A stretch of DNA of 64,000 bases from Nelumbo lutea (lineage: Eukaryota > Streptophyta > Magnoliopsida > Proteales > Nelumbonaceae): assembly GCA_022828595.1 (NCBI GenBank), contig JAKGHH010000003.1, positions 20,336,934 through 20,400,933 on the forward strand, given 5' to 3'. The notes under the pieces are model-generated. The model did no database searches. It saw only the letters and a list, made by a program, of their open reading frames with translations, and was not told where the DNA came from. A program made the position numbers and the translations under genes. Shown piece by piece: positions 21,305-34,130 of the stretch (position 1 is its first letter; the number at the start of each line of letters is the position of its first letter).

Positions 21305-24300
21305 TTTGTTAAATCTCTAAGGATTATGAATAGCTTCTATCACTATAACAGCTTTGTGGTTGAGATAATTGGTAAATCTGGTGGATTGGGGCTCGGATGG
21401 AATAAGAATTTAAGTTTATCAATTCTGTACCACTCCCATAATGTTATTCACGCTCAAGTTTCCAATACTCCAGCTCACTTCGCGGGGGAACTTATATGTG
21501 TGTATGGCCATCTACAAAAAGAACATAAGGTGAAGTTTGGGAAGATGTCCAAAATATTTGCTCTCATGTTGCTAATCCAATTTGTTTTAATCAGAGATCT
21601 CAATGCTATCTCTAATGATGGAGAAAAACACAGAGGACACAGAATTGATAAGCATCAAATTCGTTTATTTAACTAAATGGCAAAGGACTGTGGACTAGTG
21701 GACTTAGGTTTCACTGGAACCCTTATACTTGGTCCAACCGTAGACAAAATGAACTGGTGTTGGAACGCCTAGATAGGGCGCTTGTTTCAGAAGATTGGCT
21801 TGATAGATTCCCACATTCCCATGTAAAGCATTTAATTGTTGGAAGGAGTGATCACTACCCCATAGCTCTTATAATAATCCCAGACGACGTTATTGTAAAA
21901 AAATTAATCCGGTTTGAAGCCTACTGGACAAAGCTACACAATTTTAAAACCATGGTTCAAGATTTATGGGACAAGTCTGAAGGAACTTTTAGAAAGAGGT
22001 GCACTTCTTGCAAAAAGAATTTATTCTCTTGGGCTCTCGTGCAAATATGGGTAATTTCAAACAACAAATTAGAATTATTGAAAATAAATTGAAGGGCTCT
22101 GTGTAATGTTGCGGAAGAAACTCAACTGAGAAAGGAGCTCGATCAACTTTTAGAGCTTGAAGAAATTTTTTGGAAACAAAGAGCTCGAATTGATTGGTTA
22201 AAGGAAGGGGACGAACAAACTAGATTTTTCCGTATCCTGCGTCTAATAGATAGAAGGAGAAAAAATGGGATCTATTGGCTCCGAGACAACAACAGTAACT
22301 GGACATCAAATGAAAATACCATTTACTCTTTGGTACGTAATTTCTTTGTGGATTTATTTAAATATACTAATCCTCATATTTCCCAATTCGATGCTCCCTA
22401 ATTCCCACTCAAGTTACAGAGGAGATGAACCAAAATCTCTATAGAATTCCTACAACCAAAGAGGTTAAAAAGGCCTTATTCACTATTGGGCCGTTGAAAG
22501 CTCCAGGTCCATATGGGGTGCACGCTCTCTTCTAACAAAATTATTGGAATGAAGTGGGTGCTGACCTGGTCTCCTTTGTAAAAGTTGATTTCATTGATCC
22601 TAAGTTAATTGAGGAAATTAATGATACTAGTTTGGTACTCATACCAAAGAAAGGAGGAGTAGAATATATCAATGATCTTCGGCCCATCGGTCTTACCAAT
22701 GTTCCCTACAAATTAAACCATCACTAAGATCCTTGTACTTCGAATCAAGACCATCTTTGATCCACTGATTATACCTTTCCAGAAGAGTGCTTTCTCTCTA
22801 GGGAGACAGATACATGACAATAGAGTCCTTGCTACTGAAATTGTTCACTCTATGAGGAAAATGAAAGGAAGAAAGCTTGATTTCACTAAAGCTTATGACA
22901 GGGTCGAATGAGATTTTCTCTTGTGGAATTTGCAGAAGCGTGGCTTTTCCAATAGATTCTGTGATTTAGTCTGAGCCTGCATCACTACAGCTACATACTC
23001 AATTCTTTTGAATGGAAATTTAGGGAGCAGATTCAAGCCAGAAAGAGGTCTTCGGCAAGGATGTCCGCTCTTATCGTATCTTTTTATTCTCTATATGGAC
23101 CTATTTTCAAGACTTCTCCTTTACAAGATAGAGACTGGAATTCTGCATGGCTTCAAAGTTGACAAGAACTGCCTAAGAATTAACCACTTACTCTTTGCAG
23201 ATGATATTAGTATTATGAGTAGAAGTTCTAGCAATGAGATCAATGCAACCAAAAACACCATTGTTGAGTTCAATAGTTGCTCGTGTCAACAAGTAATTTG
23301 AGTAAGTCCTCAATTCACTTCAGCTCCAATGTCCATAGAAGACTGAGATTTGAAATCTTGGAAATCAAATTGCTTATCTCATGCTGATAGGGAAGTTTTG
23401 ATCAAATCTACTATAAATGCTATCCCCACTTATTTCATGCTGACTAACCCCCTCCCCTAAGGAATCTGCATCCAATTAAATGCTATGGCACGTGATTTTT
23501 GGTGGGGGTTTAATTCAAATGGATCTTATATTTATTTACAAAGCTGGAGTAAATTCTTGATAGCAAAGAAACAAGGAGGATTGGATTTCCATGACTAGTG
23601 CATCTGCTTAAGGTAAAGGCATGCACTTTACCTTTAAAAGAGTCCTTGGCCAAAATATCTAAAAAAATTGACAAATCTTGTCCTTTGTGTTTTTTCTGTG
23701 GGAGAGGATGCAGATCATTTATTCATCTATTGCCAAGCTGTAAGACCAGTTTAGTTTGGATCTTGCTTAGCCCTGCGTATGGAGGAAAAATCGGATTAGT
23801 CTCTTCTCGATTGGATGTCCTTTTGGTGGGAATAGAGTAGAAATAATCCAATGGATGATCTTAATCTTTTCAGTAAATTTGCTATAATCCTCTGGCATTG
23901 TTGGAAGAGTAGATGCAATCATGCAAGAAGGCAATAGAGAATAAAGCTTTCAACCGAGTTGAAACTATTTCATCAGTCCATGCACAGATTGAGGAGCTGG
24001 CTTCACGAAAAAGGAGGGGGAGCATTCTCACCTCTCAAAATAACCAAATTACCAACAACCGTTGTAGATGGTCTTCTCCCTCTCACCCATTCTTAAATAT
24101 TAATGTCGATGGTGCAAATACAGATTCTTTTTCTAGGCTTTACATTATCTTGAGAGATCACACTGGAAGTTTTGTGTTTAGTAAAGCAATTTGCATGGAA
24201 AGGACGGCTCCTGACATTACTGGGGCATGAGCTTTCAGAGCTGGACTCCAAATGGTGAAGGAACTCCACCTCCCTCATATTCACATTGAAGGAGATGCGC

Positions 24301-24575
24301 AAAAGATAACAGATATCCTGTTGGATGCCTCTCAAGACGTCCCTTGGCGACTTCATGCAGTTATTGCTAATTCCAGAATTTTTTACAAGAATTTCATTAT
24401 GTTTTAATCTCCTTTATCCATCGTACAAGAAATAGGGCTGTCCATGTAATTGCAAAATTTGTTTGTCATGTGTGTATGATCATTACTTGGTCCTTATCTC
24501 TGGACTTTCTTATTCTTGTACAGGAAGAAGATTTGGTGCAATAAGGTTAAAAAGAAAAATAATAATAAGGCAAGA
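21305..24575 (+). mobile_element. Degenerate L1-type LINE (endonuclease, RT, zinc knuckle, RNase H), 5'-truncated
   Basis: In order on +: apurinic-type endonuclease (SGGLGLGWN near 21380, RDLNAI near 21595, SDHYP near 21850), a linker, then RT with DFTKAYDRVE near 22885, the RQGCPL block near 23050 and the catalytic FADDISIMSR near 23200. Next a CPLCFxCG-type zinc knuckle (near 23680) and an RNase H domain (NINVDGAN near 24095; IHIEGDAQKI near 24280). It ends in an A-rich tail (aaaaagaaaaataataataa, about 24548-24570). The frame is broken by many stops and small indels, and the start of the endonuclease is missing or scrambled. It is an old, dead copy. Confidence 0.9.
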
Positions 24576-26192
24576 AAAATTAAAAGCAATGTCATTCTCC
24601 TGCAATAAATACTTGCTATTTAGAACCAAACACTATAAATAGGAAATTTCAGAAATTCATTGCTTTTTTCCTTAATTTCCAAATGCAATCAAACGAAAGT
24701 TGATGTTGAAAAGGAAAAGTCATACTAACCATCGTTTGTTTATATTTACTTATTTGTCCTTGGCGTAAAAAGAATAAGAAGGGAATTGTTAATATTTACC
24801 GGACTTTCCGTCCAATCCAATGAATCAAATCCTCCCCATTAACTGGAAGAGTACCTATTTTATAAAGCTCATTTACATAAACTATTACTTCAATTGTTAC
24901 TACACAAGTGAAGTCAAAAGTAGGTAGAAAATAGGTCCAAATTGGCCCCTTTAATTAGGCCATCGACCACACTAGGGTAACCAACTTTTACTCTAGCCTT
25001 TTTGAAAAAGGGCATTAAGGGGTGTATAATGTGCCCAATTACTAAAACACCCTCGTCGATTCCTTGCTTTTTGGATTCATGAGGTGGAACAGGGTTCCTT
25101 TGGTCAATGGCCCAACCGCCAACGAATGAATCTAAGGCTCTGCCAAGCAATAGAAGCTTGGAGAGTGAAGACACGTATTAACTAATTATAAAACTAGCAA
25201 CTAACTTCTATTGACAAATTACTTAAACATTTTCAATGAAAAAGAAGATCCCTTTATTGGCTTAGGGTGTTCCCTATGCTTCCAAGCCCACTGTTAGATG
25301 GAAATAAGGATTAAAAATGTTTCGGTATATCGAGATACGTTTAGATACACCAATGCAGAGCTATTTTAAGACTTTTAAAACATTTCATAAATAGATGTCA
25401 TCCCTCTAATTTTTATTATTAAATAGAAAAAAGTTAAATTAAAAAAAAAGTGAATATTGGTTATATCGACATACATCGGTATCAAATTTAAATAATAATG
25501 AATATCTATATTTTAATCTTTAAATAGAAAGATGAATCAACTGCTTGATAAATAAGCTGGACTAGACGGATTCAACGATGAGACTTTGCGTTTGGAAGGG
25601 AGGAAGGAGTACTCAGTTGTGTCCAATGATCATATTTGTACATGGCCGAAAAAGATAGATATGATGAAATTAATTACGTTTCTTATGCTATTCATGTTCA
25701 TACGTTAAGGACCCATTTGTTTTGGACTTGTAGTGCTCATGGGACAATTTAATACGATGGGCTCGAGAAGATAGATAGCTCGCTACCGTTTGAATTGGTT
25801 GTGTCGCCTTCTGAAGCCTAGCTAGCAGCTGACAAGATATATAGTGTTTTTCATGATTTTGGTCCTATACAACTGAACAACTTGTTCTCTTGCTTTGCTT
25901 TTGAAAGAATCTGGAGTTCTGGACCACCATCAATTGAATGAACCTGCCCAAGTAATTAACCCCAATATATAAAATCAAGGTCTCAATATATAAAATTAAG
26001 GGTTTCACTTGAACAAATAGTTTAGCCCAGCTTTGCAACTTTGTAATTTCACCATGAACGTCTTCCAAAAGCATTTATAGATTGTTAATTAACCATTTGG
26101 ATGATTATCTGCTTCAGCCTAGATCTTTAGAGTGCTTGAAAACATCTGAATTAGCTTAGCACTGAATCTTTAGGTCAGCCCGACCCTCTAAA
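24576..26192. other. No supported gene; one degenerate TATCG-rich element
   Basis: Mostly AT-rich. At about 25315-25505 there are words such as cggtatatcgagatac and atatcgacatacatcggtat, the texture of the elements at 40480-40640 and 50549-50773. The minus ORF at 25174-24914 shows no known motif. Confidence 0.4.
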
Positions 26193-26488
26193 GGGCCTGT
26201 TTGAGAGGGTTAGGCTTTGATTTGAGCTGCTTTGGTGAAGCCACTCAATGAAACTTCAGCCGAAAGGCATACCATTGGATGTAATATAATTTTTGGGCTT
26301 TCCTAGGTTTTGGGCCTTGTGAGGTTGGTCGCCCCCAGACAAACCTATAAGCAATGTTGGATAAAATAAATCGGGAAAGCCCAAATATACAGTGATTCAA
26401 CAAAAAACAGGACCTTTCTTTTAGTAGATTTTTAAAGGGCTTAATTAGAGCAGTTGAACCAAAGCAGCAGCCCTCCCAAACAGGGACC
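26193..26488. mobile_element. MITE-like element with about 45-bp degenerate inverted arms
   Basis: The left arm GGGCCTGTTTGAGAGGGTTA, continuing to GAGCTGCTTTGG, is mirrored by the complement of the right arm, GGTCCCTGTTTGGGAGGGCT continuing to CTGCTTTGGTTCAACTGCTC. 296 bp, non-coding. Confidence 0.7.
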
Positions 26489-27134
26489 AGCTTCACCTTT
26501 TAGCTCTTTAGCTGGTTCAACCGTTTGATAAAGCTTTGTCCAAATTACTGGGACCGTGGGACGTTCAGATCAGAGCTGACTCGTTCCCACTTTCAAGCTT
26601 TCAGTCATTGGCTAGGCCTGGCTGGCTAGTGGGTTAACCCTCAACATCAAGAGAGAATGAAAAAACAGCAGGCGCGAAATAATATAGCCCAAACCAGGTC
26701 GTATCGACCGCCCACGGGAACTCCTGGAATCCCGACCAATAATCCCCAAATACCAACGCTGCTTTCCACCTTCCACCAAACTCAATTCAATGCTTCAGCT
26801 TCTGAATAGACATGGGAAAAGGAAGGAAACATGGACCATAGTAATCAGTTAATCACAATTGAATGAGAATCGAAAAAAAAAATAAACAATAAAAAAACAA
26901 AAGCTTGGGGCCATCTTCCCTATTATGTTTGACTGTTATTATTTTAACACAATCATGAGAAACAAACGAATCACACCAAGCCAAAAAGGGGAATAAGACC
27001 GCTCGCACACACGAGGCCACGTTCTCATGGTAAAACACAGGTTTAGTCCTGATTATGCTTGGTGGGCTTATATTAAGGGACATCATCATCATTTTTACCA
27101 GGAGAATTGATGTTATCTTCAGGTAGACCTTTGA
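26489..27134. other. No supported gene
   Basis: Mixed-composition sequence without recognisable coding, LTR or inverted-repeat structure. Confidence 0.4.
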
Positions 27135-27860
27135 AAGCTTAACGTATTATTTGAGGAGGGGTGGTCGACCTCCTTGGGTGCTTGACCTTGGCACTCTTAG
27201 ATTAACATCCCTTGCGGGGCGGCCTTGGTTAATGGCTAACAATGGCTATCAGGGTTCCTCATGGGCGCACACATGCTCATGGGGACAGTGCATGGACCGC
27301 CACTCAAGGGAGGCTTGGCATGCGGGACTGGCAAGCATGACCCTTCACCATGCCGGCCCCTTGCCTAAGCTGAATGAGCTATCACGTTGCCCATAGTGCA
27401 CGGGTGCTTTCCAACCCAGCAATTGCCAATCTTCATTGGCACATAGGTGTCTAGCATCATCAACATACAGGAATCCCTCTCATCAGCATCAAGTCGCCTC
27501 TCATCATGGTCATCCCCCTTTAATACGTAAACAGTGCCTCCTATGGACCAAAAGGAACCAACACAATGCCCTAACCATGAGAACTGAGATCATGATCCAG
27601 TGCTACTGAACTTGGTGAAAGCATCACATCGGACAACTCTTAGCCTTAAGCACACAAAAGGCTTATCCTGCCTTGGCTTAAGCGCCGCATGAGTTTCTTC
27701 CGCTGCATAACTACCCACCGTCAATGGCAAGTGTCAGTTTCAAATTTTCCTTGGGCTTGACTTCAATGAAATGTTTTAGTGTTTACACTTTACACAAGAA
27801 ATTCCAAAAGATCCCAACTCGGGTGTGACTCAGCCCCTCGTGCCACCAAGATTTTAATAC
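27135..27860. other. Unassigned GC-rich island
   Basis: This block is visibly richer in G and C than its surroundings (for example 27180-27420). A plus ORF covers 27151-27396 but has no motif I recognise, and codons continue into stops. CATGGGCGCACACATGCTCA-type text and many CATG words suggest a repeat or a retroelement non-coding part. I see no LTR ends, primer site or pol motif. Confidence 0.4.
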
Positions 27861-28147
27861 CTTAAATAATACGCCTTTTTAAAATTTTAACCCAAGAATA
27901 ACATATTAATATACGCGTATATACAAGATTACAAGAATACCCTCGACCTACTCTCATGAAGTCCTTTTTAATTTTTTATATGTTGGGACGTCTTGGACCG
28001 TGCATCCAAGTTGATAAATGATTAAATAAATTTTTTTTCAATTTCCAGTTGCTTGTTGGCATGTCTACCATTTATTAATTGTTTTCATCTCCCTTTTTCC
28101 TTTCCTGAACCCAATACATAAATATTACACTTAGAATACTGAGGGCG

Positions 28148-28180
<33 letters not shown>

Positions 28181-29252
28181 CTTTGTATATTCTAAATAAG
28201 CTCGATCGACTGAGTTTATAAAATCTTTGATTTATGGCAAATTCAAGTTAGGATTCAAGTGTGAGCATATGAGCAAAAAATTTCTTACATTGAAAAGAAA
28301 TAAAAGAAACGAGTGATTTATAAGAATTGACCAAATGGCTTAAACTTTTAGGTTAAGTCCTGCTTACAAAATGAGCTCTCCCGTGTTTAATAACACCCTA
28401 TAGCAGTCTCTTGCTCTATAAGGCCCGCTGTTGGAGTTTCGCAGATTTTTTTAAGGAAAATGATAAGACATATATATACTTGTCTTGTAGTGTCTTTTCA
28501 TGGCTCCCACCATAGTTGTGGGACTTATGTTAAGCCTTAACGTTTAAAAGAGTTGCATAAATTGACTATTTATTGTTTACAAGAATTCTTATTAATTCTG
28601 GTTTTTAATAATTTTTGCAAGGTCCCATGGTGGACCTTCAATCATGGTTAAATTAAGTGATCAGAGTGAAACTTAACACAGGAGCTAAGTTGATCTGCAG
28701 ATTAATTAAGCAATGTCAATTCTAAAGAAGCTGTTGTTTATCTTCTTTTTCTCATATTAATTGCACTCTTTTTGCCATGTAATTAGTGTTAAGGCTTTGG
28801 CTTTGCCAAGAAGAATCAAGCTTTTTAGCAAAAGATCCATGCCACATGGACTACTGCTACGTCTTGATTAAAGAACTATATAAAAGTATAATATATATGA
28901 ACTCACGATATGGTATATGTCATATAAAAAATGTCAGTTCAGTAGGCTTGTTGGGAATCTTTTCATGTGATGAGCAAAGATTTGAGACCCATGAGCCTAA
29001 CCTTTGTCCACCATTGTATTTGTGCCTCATTTGCACGCCTAATCAGCTTACTTATTAAGAAAGATTGGAAGTCATTTTCATGGTTAAAGTAGTTTGCCTA
29101 ACATGAAAGAAACTTCTTTCTTTCATATATCATATATTGTTGGATTCGGCTATATTACCGGAAAGGCATGGTACTCAAAAAGATTATAACCAATCAACTG
29201 GTATCATAAAAGTAGAAACTAATTATGATACCAATTGATCCTTAAATCTTTA
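27861..29252. other. No supported gene; (AT)n microsatellite
   Basis: AT-rich intergenic sequence with a pure (AT)n run at about 28152-28180. The ORF at 28786-29058 (+) shows no known domain. Confidence 0.45.
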
Positions 29253-29380
29253 AAGTTGTGTTTGGTTTGACAGAAAATAAGAGAGCAATAGAAAGTTGAT
29301 GGAAAGTTTGGTAAGATTTCATAAGAACTTTCATCAATTTCTTTGTTTTCTCTTACTTTCTATCAATCCAAACACAGTCC
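29253..29380. mobile_element. Nearly fully palindromic MITE
   Basis: Left half GTTGTGTTTGGTTTGACAGA, then AAATAAGAGAG; the complement of the right half reads ACTGTGTTTGGATTGATAGA, then AAGTAAGAGAA. The pairing continues for about 50 bp, leaving a loop of roughly 20 bases. Transcripts would fold into a long hairpin. Confidence 0.75.
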
Positions 29381-29450
29381 AAGTGGAATTTCATCAGATC
29401 ACAAAAATAGTGAAGTAGACCTTCTATTCTTTGAGATTGGATCTATTATT

Positions 29451-29933
29451 ACCCGCAAGATGTTGCCCACACACTACCCACAAGACAACATAGCCATATA
29501 TTGGAAACATCTTCAATTCCCACTTTTATGTTGTCATTTAGGTTCTATTCGTTTTTTTGGTAAGTTATTTATCTACGTAAATGCAATTACCTAGGTAAGT
29601 TTTTTTGGGAAACACTTACTCAGTTAAATGTATTTACCCATGTTCTTTTATTTCCCAAGTAGAAAAGGAAATGACTATTTCAACCATAAAAATTCATTAT
29701 TAAAATGAGTATTTTTGTTCCATCCAAGTGTTATAAACTTTTTTCCCACCTGGGAGATGGATATGGCTTACCTGGTCCCCACATTAATCTGAAAAAAGAA
29801 CATAGGATTCTTGGTCAATGGGAACCAAAACCCATTGACCAAGTTTCCCCCCTCTCAAAATCCAAAAAAGAGTGCCCCTTTATGGGAATGTTTTCAACGT
29901 GCCTGGGAAGAGTGTGGGTAACATCTTATGGGT
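29451..29933. mobile_element. Fold-back element containing a nested MITE
   Basis: Positions 29451-29472 (ACCCGCAAGATGTTGCCCAC...) and the complement of 29912-29933 (ACCCATAAGATGTTACCCAC...) match at 19 of 22 positions, and the similarity continues inward (GGAAACATCTTCAATTCCC against GAAAACATTCCC). The middle is the second copy of the 18913-19201 element. It shares its ACCCACAAG arms with 13317-13828. Confidence 0.7.
29540..29880. mobile_element. MITE-like element, copy B, nested in the fold-back element
   Basis: The ends AGGTTCTATTCGTTTTTTTG and the complement AAAGGGGCACTCTTTTTTGG are inverted. The body matches copy A (18913-19201) in the same orientation, best around CATAGGATTCTTGGTCAATG. 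Confidence 0.65.
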
Positions 29934-30157
29934 AGGGAATGTTTTCAACGTGCCCAGTCACATAAGCCTAATACAAATTGGACTCAATGAGGCTTCCTTC
30001 AGCTATGTTATACAACCCTGAGGTCATTGAACTGGTTATCAAACTAACAATAAAGGCTATTTTCACTGGTGCAATCCTTTGTGAAATTTACGCTGCATTT
30101 GGTTGCAATGCAAATCTAACACAGATACAAATCTTGCATCCCCAGGTTAGTTTTACA

Positions 30158-30159
30158 TT

Positions 30160-30192
<33 letters not shown>

Positions 30193-30200
30193 ATATATAT
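30158..30200. repeat. (TA)n/(TATG)n microsatellite
   Basis: An uninterrupted TATATA run broken by two TATG units. Confidence 0.8.
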
Positions 30201-30264
30201 TTTTTATTTCCCTAAGTTTACTTCAGTTGGAGGGGTGGCCACCTAAAAATTTTATTAACCATTA

Positions 30265-30835
30265 TTAAAAGGGAGGTAAATCGAAACAGGGGAGGACATA
30301 CTCCACCTTGCCCCAAAACCCAACATAAGGTTTAAGAAACAAATAATTAAAAGACAATCAAAACTAAACAAGACCATTAACCTATACGGAGTGATGGAAT
30401 CCCAAAATAATCTTCTTGAAAAAGTAATCTTACCTCTCTTGGAACCTCATTGATGGAATTGTAAGCATAGTAGTTTCCTTTATTAATACCCTCATTAACA
30501 AAAAAGTTGGCACATTTGTTCCCTTCCCTTAATGTATGAGAGAAAGAAAGGTGCATAACAGCACATGTTTTCTTAATTTTCGGAAGGATATAAGTTAGAT
30601 GCCAAGGGTGGGGAATTTTTTCAAGGAGAATATCAGTTAAGCATTGATTGTCACTTTAAATCTCGACTTCCAAAATGTTGCAAGATAGGCAAATTTGAAG
30701 GCCATCATAGAGAGCATTAAATTCAGCTCTAATAGAGGTGCTCTTTCCTTAAAATTGTACAAGGCAAAGCAAAAAACCCCTATAAAGTTTCTCACTACAC
30801 CACCTCCTCTACTATTATCGGGGTTCCCATGACTG
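30265..30835 (-). pseudogene. LINE 3' fragment (RNase H domain)
   Basis: On the minus strand the segment reads GGGVVRNFIGVFCFALYNF, then an AEFNALYDGLQIC block across a frame change, then DNQCLTDIL, VMHLSFSHTLREGNKCANFF and VNEGINKGNYYAYNSI. This is the order of conserved blocks in the RNase H tail of plant L1 LINEs (Asp at the DNQ block, His-Arg/Glu-Asn-Ala at the HxLREGNKxAN block). Frames are broken. RT is absent. Confidence 0.75.
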
Positions 30836-31217
30836 GGGGTGTCCAATTCAATATATGTCCATTATAAATGAACCAGGTCCAATCCAATCCAATAAATGTT
30901 TTGGATCAATTTGGATTAGTCAATTCAATGTTTGGACTGTCCAATCTATTCAAATTCATTTTGATTTAGATTGATTTCAACCCAAACCCGATTCATTGAC
31001 ACATATATTCTTATCTTATATCAATAGACTAGATATTGGCTTAATCAAACTCAATCTAATATAAATTTATTATGGACGGACCAAATCCAATCCAATCTAA
31101 TAAATATTTTGAACCGGATTGATCCAATCCAATTTATTTTATTGGTCAGTCCAATCCATCCAAATTAATTTTAAACTGGACGGGGTCCAATCCGAAACCG
31201 GCCCATTGACACCCTTA
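30835..31217. repeat. Degenerate GGTCCAATCC-rich element with GGGTGTC inverted ends
   Basis: The left end GGGGGTGTCCAATTCAATAT and the complement of the right end AAGGGTGTCAATGGGCCGGT are related. Between them, words such as ccaatccaatccaataaat and ttggattagtcaattc repeat. It has the same design as the TAGGGRTG family. Confidence 0.55.
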
Positions 31218-32940
31218 CCCACGACAAGCACCATCCACAATTAATTTAGTGACCCACCTAATTCTTTCCTTCCCTTTTGTATAAGTATGATGAGAATATC
31301 AAATACCTGATTCACTCTTATCTAATACCAAATTTACATTTTTATTTTGTCTCATTTGCATCTATTAACAATGCAGATTTTGCATCTGAAATTTTGATGC
31401 AAACTTTACACCATTTCCTCCTACCATAATTTCTCCTATATAAAATGACAGCATCAATTTACTTCCTACCTTATTTCCCCCATTTCCCCCAAATAAATAA
31501 CTTTCCTCTTGCCTCATTTATCTTTCTTATAAATCGGCAACCACATCATTTGATTTGAACTCCTTCAACCGATACATGAACTGAACAAAGGAATATATGA
31601 GATCAGATATTGCCATGTGCCTCTTGTAGGACAGGGTCGCCACTCAAAGGGTATATAATTAAAAAAGGTAAAACCCATATCGGAGGGTGGGATCCACCTA
31701 GCGGGTCCCAATCTTTTATCCAAATTACACGTGTTGAGCGATACTCCCACAAGACAACTACACAGTTCTGACACACCCTTGGCACTAAGGGTAGAGTCAT
31801 CGCATTGAGTAACAAGTTAGCACATTTCTGAGACACCACGCCCATTGCATCGTCGCAACGTGTCTTTTCTGTCCGTACTACAACCGGAGGATCTGTCCCT
31901 CACTTCGTAAAGAGTATAGGTCTTAATTTATTATTTTTCTAAAATTGATTCATCATAACTGTTTAAAATTGCCTAGTAAACGACTAAACGTAGGGAGTGC
32001 TGAAACTTTCTCGGGCTACCCCACGAACTTCCCGCAGATCCCGTAACGTCTGGAAGAATTCCCCCTCAAATTACATTAACATCCCTCTTGTATGCTTTCC
32101 GTGATCCCCAAATGTGTAAGGGTAAATTCGTCACTTTACTCATCTTCACCTTCTTGTTTCCAAGAAAATCCTAGTTTTAGAAAACTGAAAATGACCCTTT
32201 AAAATACAAATTTTACACGGTATCAATGATCCAGATTTATGATAACTTAAAGGGGATGATCGTATGGTGGTACGAAGAGAAATCTTAAGGGCCCCACCAT
32301 TCATGTCATGAACCTTTCAGTCAAATCATCCATCTGATACTCATCGAATGATCCTGATAACGGGACCGGGCACGAATGGAAAAGCTGATCAGTTCAGCAG
32401 TTGTCAAAAGAAGATGCCCCCACCTAGGCCCGCCAAGTGGGTGGTGGTGGTCCATGTTGTCTCTATAACTTATTATATACTTGGAGGGTATTTCGGTCCA
32501 TCGACGTTTCCTGATTTAGAATGGACAGAATGGTAACTCTGATATTTTCATGGAAAAAATGGTCAAATTCAACCGGATTACCGGCAACAAAAGCAGTACC
32601 TGTTTGACGGAGATATTAACACGTCACTGCCCAGTCACCTTTTTCCACGTAATTAACCCTATGGGCCCTACTTACAAAATCCCATTGGGCTAACATCAAG
32701 CGGTGAAGATGACATATTCCTTCGCAATCGACGATCCTGGTTTCGGTTTCTAGAGTCTTCTTCGAAGGAGAAGCAAAACGGAAACCCCAGTTCTCTAACT
32801 ACGGTTAGTTTTTTAACCCCCTCTGCGCCCTTGGCCTTGACTCTATCCACCCTTTCCTTCTTCACTCGAGACTGCGAGACGAGACCGGAGTTAAAAGGGA
32901 GAAGAGGAAGATTCGAAGAGAGGGCTTTGGCTTGGAGAAG
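31218..32940. other. Intergenic, upstream of the PI4K gamma gene
   Basis: No gene is recognised. 31600-32060 is less AT-rich and holds a minus ORF without known motifs. The 300 bp before 32940 should include the PI4K promoter, but no clear TATA box could be assigned. Confidence 0.45.
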
Positions 32941-33100
32941 AGGTATCTGAGGCAGTTCGATCAAATTTAACCCTTACGCTGTTTGTGTCTCGGATCCAAG
33001 CCGTTCGTCTCCGATTTCCTTCGTCCTTGACACGGAATCGAGGCTCTGGTGTTCTCCGCGTACGAACTCAACGCGTTTTGCTTCTAAGTCTCGCAATCTG

Positions 33101-34100
33101 GTCAGTTGCTCTCTTGGATTTTTCGAATTGTATGCTTGATCAGATTTTGGGAGAGAGATCAGTCTCGCCTTTCTTTTTTTTTTTTTTTTGTCATATGTTT
33201 TCTTAATTTCCGTAGATTACATTTGAAAGTTGATCATTGAAGTCCTCTCGGTTGTTCTAATATATCCTTGCGGATTTCTGGTTGGATTCAATGTTCAGAC
33301 GAAATGGTAGAGGTTTCTTTCTCGCCAATAGAGATTTAAAATTTCGTTCATTTTTTTTTTTCTGGTTTATCGGAGAAAGGAGTGAATAATTACTATATTT
33401 TAAGATGAAGAATCATTTGAAGTACGAGTGCATTGCTTTTGTTTGATTTTTGAATTACGATGAACTCCGAGCCGAAATTACCGTTGCAATTTCATGAAAT
33501 GAACGAATGAACTTGAGTTTTTAAGGGTTTTAGTGGATAAACGTATTCAAAGTGCATTTTTCGCCCTATCTTGTGAGATTCTTCTAGAAAATTTCTCTAT
33601 CTTTCTTTATGAAAAACAAAGACTCTATCTTTGAAAATAAAGTAATAATGAAGGACGCTTAATGCAGGAAGATCCCTGTAACACTATATCCTTCACTCAT
33701 CTTTGCTCGGTTGTCCAGTTTAAGGAAAAATATGTCCATCTACCAATTCCCCCCCCCCCCCCCCCCCCCCCCCTTTCTTTAGCGTTTATTCTGCTTGTGC
33801 TGCAAGTATTAAAACAGCGAGACAGTTCATGATCAGGGAAAAATATCTCAACCTGTCAATCTTTTTCCCACTTCTTTAGCGTTTGTTTATTTTACTCGTA
33901 TCCAATATTAAAGTGTTAAAAATATATTGTGTTACCGAACTTACGCCCCTACCCCTTCCCTCAAAATATATTAATTAGCGGTCAAGAATTTTAAGATACT
34001 TCTTTTGTGAAATGATTCTTGTTATTTTAGCTGGATTTGTTTGGAGAAGGTACATATTTTTCTTTTGTGAGTTAACGGTGATTATTAATTTTCTTTACAG
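33101..34100 (+). other. Probable 5'UTR intron of the PI4K gamma gene
   Basis: A donor (CTG|GTCAGT) at 33101 follows a CT-rich, GC-richer leader (about 32940-33100). An excellent acceptor (TTTTCTTTACAG) ends at 34100. The 1,000-bp interval is T-rich, as expected of a plant intron, and contains a T17 tract near 33173 and a C25 tract at 33749-33773. Leader introns just before an intronless coding exon are common in plant genes. No transcript was available to confirm it. Confidence 0.55.
33749..33773. repeat. Poly(C) tract, 25 bases
   Basis: An uninterrupted run of 25 C residues inside the likely 5'UTR intron of the PI4K gene. Runs this long are rare and can form i-motif or G-quadruplex structures (G on the other strand). 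Its length may also be a sequencing artefact. Confidence 0.9.
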
Positions 34101-34130
34101 ATTTCCCTCTTCTGCCTCACTCGGCATCCA

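Noticed and set aside
24914..25174. 86-codon minus ORF that looks protein-like
   Set aside because: No recognised motif, no partner exons, and stops close in all flanks.
27151..27396. 81-codon plus ORF in the GC-rich island
   Set aside because: GC-rich sequence has fewer chance stops. I could not link it to any family or exon structure.
32668..32964. 98-codon minus ORF upstream of PI4K
   Set aside because: It overlaps the likely promoter and leader of the plus-strand gene, shows no motif, and is probably chance in a GC-richer stretch.
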